Below, in pieces: positions 6,309 through 11,943 of a stretch of 11,943 nucleotides of DNA. Numbering within the stretch: position 1 is the stretch's first letter; each line of letters opens with the position of its first letter. This stretch comes from UBA1181 sp963654355 (lineage in GTDB: Bacteria; Bacteroidota; Bacteroidia; Bacteroidales; Paludibacteraceae): positions 1 through 11,943 of the forward strand of contig CAVKBM010000057.1 of NCBI GenBank assembly GCA_963654355.1, in the 5' to 3' direction. The position numbers were made by a program, and so were the translations under genes. The notes below the pieces were generated by a model. It was not told the origin of the DNA and ran no database searches. It saw nothing but the letters and a program-made list of their open reading frames with translations.

Positions 6309-8984
6309 CTACAGACTTTGAAGAATTGCTTCCAACTGCGCCATATCTTTCACCAACACCTCACGAGGTTTGCTTCCCCTTGCTGGTCCGATGATATTGG
6401 CAGCCTCCAATTGATCCACTATACGTCCGGCACGATTGTACCCCACCTCCCACTTACGCTGAATAAGAGAAGCCGAACCTTGACCCGAACTAACGAAAAA
6501 CTCCGCGATCTCATCAAACAAAACATCTCGCGATTTGAGGTCTATCACCTTCTCTTCACCTTCTTCTTTATATTCCGGTAATAAAAATGCAGAAGGTTCA
6601 CCCTGTTGTTTTGATATATAATCTGTAATTCGTTCAACCTCTGGGGTATCAACAAAAGCACACTGCACACGAACAGTATCATTACCCGCCGAAACCAACA
6701 TATCACCACGACCAATCAACTGATCTGCTCCTGCTTGATCTAGGATAACACGAGACTCTAACGCAGAAGAGACCTTGAAAGCAAAACGAGCAGGGAAATT
6801 AGCACGTATGACTCCCGTAACGATATTAGCGGATGGACGTTGCGTTGCCAAAATCATATGAATACCCACTGCACGAGCCTTTTGCGCAATTCTTGCGATC
6901 GGAGTCTCTACCTCTTTACCTACCGTCATTATCAAATCGGCAAACTCATCAATAATGACCACAATGTATGGCATAAAATGATGCCCTTTCAACGGATTCA
7001 ACTGACGGTTGACGAATTTCTCGTTATATTCTTTGATTTGGCGTACGTGCGCATCTTTTAACAACTCATAGCGATTGTCCATTTCGACACAAAGAGAGTT
7101 GAGCGTTTGAACAACCTTTTTCACATCTGTGATGATAGCCTCCTCTTCATTCTCCATCTTGGCCAGAAAATGCCGCTCTATGGGCGCATACATACTAAAC
7201 TCAACCATTTTCGGGTCAACCATCACAAATTTCAACTCCGTTGGATGCTTCTTGTACAACAAAGAAGTGATAATGGCATTTAATCCCACAGACTTTCCTT
7301 GACCCGTAGCACCCGCCACAAGCACATGCGGCATTTTGCACAAGTCCAACATAAACACCTCGTTTGTAATCGTTTTTCCTAACGCAATCGGCAGTTCAAA
7401 CTTTGATTCCTGGAACTTAACACTACCAATGATTTCTGCCATTGACACCGTGACTGGTTTCGCATTAGGCACCTCAATACCTACCGTTCCCTTTCCTGGT
7501 ATCGGTGCAATAATTCGAATACCCTTAGCTGCAATCGCCAACGCAATGTCATTTCCCAATCCACGAATCTTAGCAATCTTCACACCAGGTGCCAACGTTA
7601 TCTCATAGAGCGTTACCGTCGGACCGACCGTTGCCTTTATCGTTGACACTTCAACATCAAAACTATGAAGCACCTCTACAATTCTGTTTTTATTACGATT
7701 CTGCTCCTCTATATCAATACTCGCCGGAGCAGTGTACTCTTTCAATAGATCAATCGTCGGTTTCCTATAGTTCTCCAAAGTTTTGGTTGGATCGTATAAT
7801 TCTAAATCTTGTTCAGTCACAATTTTCTCAACCTCTTTCTTTTCTATCGTGAAATCAACTCCCCCCTCATTATTCTGATACCGAACGGATTCATCATCTT
7901 TTCCTTCATTATTTTCTGAAAAATCATTGACCGACTGTGTTTCTTGAATATTTTCGTCTCCATTCTCTGATGACAGAGAGTCTATATTATCCGAGCGACC
8001 GCCATCTTCCTCAGAAAACGAATCGGATGAAAACGGCAAATTTCCTTGTGTATCCGTTTCTGGTTCATTTATTTCAAACGGAATTTCCTCTGAACCATTA
8101 GAATCTTCGGTAGGATTAACTTCGTCACTGCCTTGGTTGTCTTCTATATTATCTTTATCGTCATTATTATCTCCCCCATTCTGAATATCAGTAGCTACAG
8201 CGTTTTCAGAACCGTCCTCTGTACTATTTTCTAAACCGTTGTCCAAACTTTCAGATTCTGAAACCACACCCTCTTGTGGGTTTCCTTCATCAACTCCATC
8301 TACCTTATCAGCCTCAACCTTTGGTCGTGTAGCAAATAAAGATTTTGTCCATCCAGAAACTTTCTCAAAGAATCCATCTATAGCGTAAAACAAATATAAA
8401 AACAATGTGATGAAAAGTAACAAAACGACTCCAACCCATCCGACATTGGCTCTCAGCCATAAATTCAACTGATAACCATGTTCACCACCTAAAAAGATGA
8501 ATGAAGAATCATACGCTTCGATAAAAGAACCGAGAAAAACAGAACCCCATATTAAAATAAAAGAGCTATTAATGAACAAAGCGGACATCTTGTCTTTGAA
8601 AACAGAAATACCAAGCATTCGTGCACCAACGACAGCAAGGAAAAAGAGATAGGAGAAAATGGGTATTCCAAATGTCCTATTTATCAAGAAATCAGACAAG
8701 ATTGCTCCACGCAAACCTGTCCAATTTTGTATGTTTTCTGCTAAATATTCATCGGTAAAATCGCCTTGCAACAAACTTTGGTCTTTCCAACCCGTAAAGA
8801 AGAAAGAAACTAACGACAGGACAAGATAAAACGAGAATAAAACAATCACCGCCCCCACGCTATAGCGAATGGGTTCGCTCACTAATTTCATCACCAACTT
8901 ATGAAAAAGGCTCTTTTTCTCAGTGTTTTCACTTTCCTTTTTCTGTGTGTTCTCTTCCTGTTTATTTTCTTTCTCCTCAGCCAT
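6309..8984 (-). CDS. ftsK: DNA translocase FtsK
   Basis: FtsK is a septum-located motor that pumps chromosome ends apart and activates XerCD at dif during division. The 891-residue protein has a Lys/Glu-rich cytosolic tail (1-40), four predicted membrane helices (about 41-65, 108-128, 135-157, 182-202), and a long, strongly acidic linker rich in Asp, Glu, Asn and Ser (about 221-380). The motor follows: an alpha domain (about 410-530), Walker A GATGQGKS (558-565), Walker B VVIIDE with Asp679-Glu680, and ATQRPS (713-718). The winged-helix gamma domain (about 820-880; FFVSSGQGSASLIQRKW, GYNRAGRIVDQLE) reads polarity sequences on DNA and contacts XerD in other bacteria. The gamma domain separates it from sporulation-type SpoIIIE lookalikes only weakly, but no sporulation context exists here. 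It begins 37 bp after rho; ATG at 8984 is the natural start. Confidence 0.96.
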   Translation of the reverse strand: MAEEKENKQEENTQKKESENTEKKSLFHKLVMKLVSEPIRYSVGAVIVLFSFYLVLSLVSFFFTGWKDQSLLQGDFTDEYLAENIQNWTGLRGAILSDFLINRTFGIPIFSYLFFLAVVGARMLGISVFKDKMSALFINSSFILIWGSVFLGSFIEAYDSSFIFLGGEHGYQLNLWLRANVGWVGVVLLLFITLFLYLFYAIDGFFEKVSGWTKSLFATRPKVEADKVDGVDEGNPQEGVVSESESLDNGLENSTEDGSENAVATDIQNGGDNNDDKDNIEDNQGSDEVNPTEDSNGSEEIPFEINEPETDTQGNLPFSSDSFSEEDGGRSDNIDSLSSENGDENIQETQSVNDFSENNEGKDDESVRYQNNEGGVDFTIEKKEVEKIVTEQDLELYDPTKTLENYRKPTIDLLKEYTAPASIDIEEQNRNKNRIVEVLHSFDVEVSTIKATVGPTVTLYEITLAPGVKIAKIRGLGNDIALAIAAKGIRIIAPIPGKGTVGIEVPNAKPVTVSMAEIIGSVKFQESKFELPIALGKTITNEVFMLDLCKMPHVLVAGATGQGKSVGLNAIITSLLYKKHPTELKFVMVDPKMVEFSMYAPIERHFLAKMENEEEAIITDVKKVVQTLNSLCVEMDNRYELLKDAHVRQIKEYNEKFVNRQLNPLKGHHFMPYIVVIIDEFADLIMTVGKEVETPIARIAQKARAVGIHMILATQRPSANIVTGVIRANFPARFAFKVSSALESRVILDQAGADQLIGRGDMLVSAGNDTVRVQCAFVDTPEVERITDYISKQQGEPSAFLLPEYKEEGEEKVIDLKSRDVLFDEIAEFFVSSGQGSASLIQRKWEVGYNRAGRIVDQLEAANIIGPARGSKPREVLVKDMAQLEAILQSL

Positions 8985-9003
8985 TGTAAAGCGATTTGTA
9001 AAT

Positions 9004-9011
9004 CAAAATTA
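9004..9011 (-). promoter_or_regulatory. Possible -7 promoter element for ftsK
   Basis: In the 37-bp rho-ftsK spacer the minus strand reads TAATTTTG, a perfect TAnnTTTG match, 19 nt before the ftsK ATG. There is no TTTG about 19 nt upstream. It is directly followed by an imperfectly spaced palindrome GATTT-AC-AAATC (8993-9004, sharing one base). An internal promoter for ftsK and the genes below is possible, but read-through from rho seems at least as likely because no terminator lies between the two genes. Confidence 0.3.
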
Positions 9012-9021
9012 AAGTCTAAAA

Positions 9022-10878
9022 CTAACTATTCATCGTAGCCAAAAGTTCCTCGTTTGAACGAGTGGTCTCAATCTGGCGCTTTACAAAATCCATTGCCTCA
9101 GCAGTAGTCATATCAGATAAATGCTGACGGAACAAAAGCATACGCTGCACCACCTCAGGAGACTGCAACAAGTCATCACGACGAGTACTTGAGGATGTAA
9201 CATCAATTGCAGGGAATATACGCTTGTTCGCCAAAGAACGAGACAATTGCAACTCCATATTACCAGTACCCTTGAATTCCTCAAAAATCACGTCGTCCAT
9301 TTTCGAGCCTGTGTCTGTCAAAGCAGTCGCAATGATAGTAAGACTACCTCCGTTTTCGATATTACGAGCTGCACCGAAAAAACGCTTTGGCTTTTGCAAT
9401 GCGTTAGCGTCCACACCACCCGAAAGTACTTTTCCCGAGGCAGGAGCAACCGTGTTGTAAGCACGAGCCAAACGAGTGATGGAATCCAAAAGTATGACGA
9501 CATCATGTCCACACTCTACCATTCTCTTAGCCTTCTCCAAAACCAAACCTGCAATCTTTACATGACGATCTGCAGGCTCATCAAAAGTAGAAGAGATTAC
9601 TTCCGCATTGACGCTTCTTGCCATATCCGTAACTTCCTCTGGACGTTCATCAATCAAAAGCACAATCATGTAAACCTCTGGGTGATTTTCTGCGATAGCG
9701 TTTGCAATATCCTTCAACAACATTGTCTTACCCGTCTTAGGCTGCGCAACGATCAACCCACGTTGTCCCTTTCCTATTGGAGCGAACAAATCTACTGCTC
9801 GAACCGACGTCGTACAGTTCTTAGACCCTGCCAAGTCAAATTTTTCGTTAGGAAATAACGGAGTTAAATGATCAAATGGGACACGATCTCTTACTACATC
9901 CGGCGTACAACCATTGATCAAATCAACATCCACGAGCATAAAATATTTTTCATTGTCCTTTGGTGGACGAATAGCACCCTCAACGACATCCCCTGTCTTC
10001 AAGCCAAAAAGCTTAATTTGAGCTTGAGACACGAAAACATCATCTGGTGATGTAAGGTAATTATAATCTGCAGAACGGAGGAATCCATTGTTGTCATTGC
10101 CAATTTCAAGGACACCAACCCCCTTCACGAGATCATCAAAATCAAATGCTGGTACATCAAGGTCAGAAACAGGCGTTTGAGAATTCTGTTGCTGAGGCTG
10201 TTTTTTTTGTGCTTTTTTGCTTACATTCTGATTATTTTGAGAATTTTTCGGCTTTGATCCATTAGATTTTTCCTCTTCATTAATTCTCTTCACATTTTCC
10301 AAAATTTCATCTGGCTCTGGCGTAGGAATTCCCTTCTTCTTATTCAAAATCATACGAGCCATCGCAGCTGCGGCATTACCAGACGACATAGCGTCGAACC
10401 CACCGTGAGCACGATTTTGCTGAACCTCTTGAGGTTGCATCTCTCGTTTCCGTTTTTGGTAGTAAATAGGTCGACCATCCACTGGCTGACGAACAGAACC
10501 ATTTTCCTCCCCGTTACACTTTTCTCCATCGTAAGAACCATTTTCTTGAACTGGCGCATCAGTCTCTTTCTTGTCCCAGAATCTACCAGTAGAAACAGGA
10601 GATACATTTTTTTTGTCAGAATCCATATTGTTGTAATCAGTATTTCGTTGGTTATTCCCCTGTTCAGATAGCAAAACGGGTTCGCGCACACTTGATACTT
10701 CTGCGTCTTTAAACGCGTCTGGCAAAGGCAAACCCTGATTTATCATTGATGATACCACACCTACAATCGTTGATATCAAGTCGTCTTTTCGATAAGAGTC
10801 TGGTCGCTTAATATCTAATTCTTTAGCAAGTTGCCTTAACTCTGAAAGATTTTTCGTCTTTAACTCACTTATTTTCAT
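9022..10878 (-). CDS. rho: Transcription termination factor Rho, with long disordered insert
   Basis: Rho is a hexameric RNA-dependent ATPase that ends transcription of untranslated RNA. The protein is 618 residues against 419 in E. coli. In order: an N-terminal helical Rho_N domain (1-40, LSELRQLAKELDI), a low-complexity region (about 65-245), the cold-shock-like RNA-binding domain (about 251-325; GFLRSADYNYLTSPDDVFVS), then the ATPase with Walker A AQPKTGKT (378-385), LIDERPEEVTDM with catalytic Glu411, Walker B VILLDS (Asp465), the Q-loop segment GGVDANALQKPKRFFGAARN (487-506) and the R-loop GSKMDDVIFEEFKGTGN. The insert is rich in Asn, Gln, Lys, Glu and Ser; 13 of residues 211-234 are Asn or Gln. 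Such inserts are known in Bacteroidota Rho, and for Bacteroides thetaiotaomicron one was reported to drive phase separation. ATG at 10878 begins the Rho_N domain; an out-of-frame ATG lies 4 nt upstream. Confidence 0.97.
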   Translation of the reverse strand: MKISELKTKNLSELRQLAKELDIKRPDSYRKDDLISTIVGVVSSMINQGLPLPDAFKDAEVSSVREPVLLSEQGNNQRNTDYNNMDSDKKNVSPVSTGRFWDKKETDAPVQENGSYDGEKCNGEENGSVRQPVDGRPIYYQKRKREMQPQEVQQNRAHGGFDAMSSGNAAAAMARMILNKKKGIPTPEPDEILENVKRINEEEKSNGSKPKNSQNNQNVSKKAQKKQPQQQNSQTPVSDLDVPAFDFDDLVKGVGVLEIGNDNNGFLRSADYNYLTSPDDVFVSQAQIKLFGLKTGDVVEGAIRPPKDNEKYFMLVDVDLINGCTPDVVRDRVPFDHLTPLFPNEKFDLAGSKNCTTSVRAVDLFAPIGKGQRGLIVAQPKTGKTMLLKDIANAIAENHPEVYMIVLLIDERPEEVTDMARSVNAEVISSTFDEPADRHVKIAGLVLEKAKRMVECGHDVVILLDSITRLARAYNTVAPASGKVLSGGVDANALQKPKRFFGAARNIENGGSLTIIATALTDTGSKMDDVIFEEFKGTGNMELQLSRSLANKRIFPAIDVTSSSTRRDDLLQSPEVVQRMLLFRQHLSDMTTAEAMDFVKRQIETTRSNEELLATMNS

Positions 10879-11140
10879 ACATACAGTTGATTATACAATC
10901 AATCAAGATAGAATTGAAATCCTATTATTTTATTTTTCTAATATTTATTCGCGTAAATACTTTTATTCTGAAGAAAAAACATCCAAAACAAATGAAACCC
11001 CAACTTCTCACGCAAAGAAAACAAAATCACAAATTGAATTTTGGAGATTTACCTCATCAAGCCATTCCGTGGGAACAACCCATATTAGTAAGGACTTGCA
11101 AATATAACGATATTATTTTTCTTAATCTTCATTTACAAAT
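10879..11140 (-). promoter_or_regulatory. rho promoter and leader region
   Basis: This is the gene-free stretch between the upstream terminator and rho. The minus strand has one perfect TAnnTTTG match, TATATTTG at 11099-11106, about 220 nt before the rho ATG; no TTTG -33 element is at the usual distance. A transcript from there would have a leader of roughly 215 nt. In it, 11061-11079 can fold on the minus strand as GUUGUUCC-CAC-GGAAUGGC: eight pairs including three G-U wobbles. The wobbles become A-C mismatches on the plus strand, so the fold favours transcription toward rho. A perfect 6-bp inverted repeat TTGATT-GTAT-AATCAA (10887-10902) lies just before the start codon. Minimal reading frames exist (MGCSHGMA at 11057-11083; MYENK at 10865-10882, overlapping the rho start). 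Leader-based control of rho is plausible because E. coli rho is autoregulated, but is not shown. Confidence 0.4.
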
Positions 11141-11141
11141 G

Positions 11142-11192
11142 GAAAAAAACGAGACAACGATTATTTCTTACAAAAATTCGTCGCCTCGTTTT
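11142..11192 (-). terminator. Intrinsic terminator of the DXS-like gene
   Basis: About 33 nt after the stop codon at 11225, the minus-strand RNA can pair AACGAGGCGACGA (11178-11190) with UCGUUGUCUCGUU (11148-11160): 13 pairs, two of them G-U, with a 17-nt loop and two more A-U pairs outside. A run of seven U follows the base of the stem. On the plus strand the two wobbles would be A-C mismatches, so the structure acts in the direction of the DXS-like gene. It separates that gene from rho. Confidence 0.85.
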
Positions 11193-11224
11193 ATCTAAAA
11201 AAATTCCACAATAAATCAATTCAT

Positions 11225-11943
11225 TTATCTCAACAAACGGAAAGCATCTTCTGCTATTTGTTCTGGCGTTAGTCTAAACTTTCTTGCCAACACCACAGCA
11301 TCATAACGATCTTCAAAACCTTTCTCTATTCCTCTGACAATCACTTTTATATCACTATCAGCATAATAACGAGCGATTTTCTCGCCGAAACCACCATCAA
11401 TCAATCCATCTTCTAATGAAACAACAACTTCGTGGTCTGCCTTCAAATCCTCCAATAATTGTCTATCTATGCCCGTCAAATATCGAGGATTGATAACCGT
11501 TGCCGTGACACCATATTTTCTTTTCATTTCCTCTGCGACCGCTTTCGCCAAACTAAAGAAATTTCCCACACCAATCAAGGCTACTTTGGAACCTTTTGAA
11601 GAAACTTTAAATATATTCATCTGGCTATAGTCTTTGTCCACCATCTCTATGTCTTCATGCGACACCGTTATCGGCACACGAATTGAAACAGGATGTTCCC
11701 TTTGAGACAAACTCCAATCCAACATAGCGAAATACTCTTCAGCAGTTGTTGGGGCTAAATAGACCATATTGGGAATGTTTGCCAACAAAGGAATGTCATA
11801 CCAACACGCATGTGTTACATCGTTCATAGAATTCAAAGAACCATAAAAAACCAAAATCGTGGCAGGATTATTATTAACGCACAGATCTTGTTGCAGTTGG
11901 TCGTAAGTTCGTTGGATAAAGGTGCTATACACACCCCAAACAG
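11225..11943 (-). CDS. 1-deoxy-D-xylulose-5-phosphate synthase-like protein, C-terminal part (cut by window edge)
   Basis: The last 238 codons of a thiamine-diphosphate enzyme of the DXS/transketolase family are visible; the N-terminal diphosphate-binding domain lies outside. DXS joins pyruvate and glyceraldehyde 3-phosphate to make the precursor of isoprenoids, thiamine and pyridoxal. The reading frame runs through the edge (VWGVYSTFIQRTYDQL), so a GTG at 11932 is internal. GVYSTFIQRTYDQL matches the DXS pyrimidine-domain IYSTFLQRAYDQ, and NIPNMVYLAPTTAEEY, IRVP and SLEDGLIDGGFGEKI match later DXS segments including the C-terminal transketolase domain. However, the canonical DRAGxVGADGxTHxGxFD is replaced by FYGSLNSMNDVTHACWYD: Thr-His and the final Asp stay, the Arg is lost. 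This resembles a divergent, shorter DXS-like group I recall from gut Bacteroidota and Firmicutes. Whether it is the cell's true DXS is unsure. An intrinsic terminator follows. Confidence 0.8.
   Translation of the reverse strand, partial: VWGVYSTFIQRTYDQLQQDLCVNNNPATILVFYGSLNSMNDVTHACWYDIPLLANIPNMVYLAPTTAEEYFAMLDWSLSQREHPVSIRVPITVSHEDIEMVDKDYSQMNIFKVSSKGSKVALIGVGNFFSLAKAVAEEMKRKYGVTATVINPRYLTGIDRQLLEDLKADHEVVVSLEDGLIDGGFGEKIARYYADSDIKVIVRGIEKGFEDRYDAVVLARKFRLTPEQIAEDAFRLLR

Noticed and set aside
9247..9858. Plus-strand reading frame of 203 codons opposite rho
   Set aside because: It lies wholly antisense to the conserved ATPase core of Rho and has a composition (many Cys, Arg, Ser, His) typical of a reverse-strand shadow, with no recognisable domain.
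10887..11198. Plus-strand reading frame of 103 codons in the rho leader
   Set aside because: It runs antisense through the intrinsic terminator of the DXS-like gene and through the rho promoter region, has low-complexity Ile/Phe/Lys-rich ends and resembles no family I can name with confidence. Apparent conservation of its middle would be better explained by a leader RNA on the other strand.
1..11943. Defence system, mobile element, CRISPR array or tRNA gene
   Set aside because: No transposase, integrase, toxin-antitoxin pair, regularly spaced repeat or cloverleaf was seen. All genes are co-directional housekeeping genes with intact motifs.

Overview
The window looks like an ordinary chromosomal stretch from a member of the Bacteroidales (Bacteroidota). 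The evidence is the Rho protein with a very long, Asn/Gln/Lys-rich N-terminal insert, the LolA-like protein, TrxB and LigA sequence variants of the Bacteroides type, a DUF6913-like hypothetical protein, absence of clear Shine-Dalgarno sequences, and several perfect matches to the Bacteroidota -7 promoter element TAnnTTTG. The DNA is AT-rich. The genus cannot be decided from this window. I see no tRNA, rRNA, CRISPR array, insertion sequence, phage gene or attachment site.

Every supported gene lies on the minus strand, so reading in the direction of transcription runs from high to low coordinates. At the right edge is the 3' two-fifths or so of a DXS-like thiamine-diphosphate enzyme gene, ended by a convincing intrinsic terminator (about 11142-11192). 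A roughly 250-bp leader (10879-11140) with a TATATTTG promoter element and a candidate hairpin precedes rho. Then follow, with short spacers of 15 to 80 bp and no convincing terminator, ftsK, a lolA-like gene, trxB, ligA, a DUF6913-like gene, dapA and truA. After a 139-bp spacer with a weak hairpin, the left edge holds the first 50 codons of a gene for an exported protein.

The eight genes from rho to truA could form one long transcription unit or several overlapping ones: TAATTTTG elements sit just upstream of ftsK and dapA. The products are housekeeping: transcription termination (Rho), chromosome segregation (FtsK), lipoprotein traffic (LolA-like), thiol redox (TrxB), DNA replication/repair (LigA), diaminopimelate/lysine synthesis (DapA) and tRNA modification (TruA). 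They share no single pathway.

I did not find a previously undescribed system. The points most worth a second look are the rho leader and its start region, the disordered insert of Rho, the altered substrate-binding motif in the DXS-like protein, the eight-G run inside trxB, and the uncharacterised gene between ligA and dapA.
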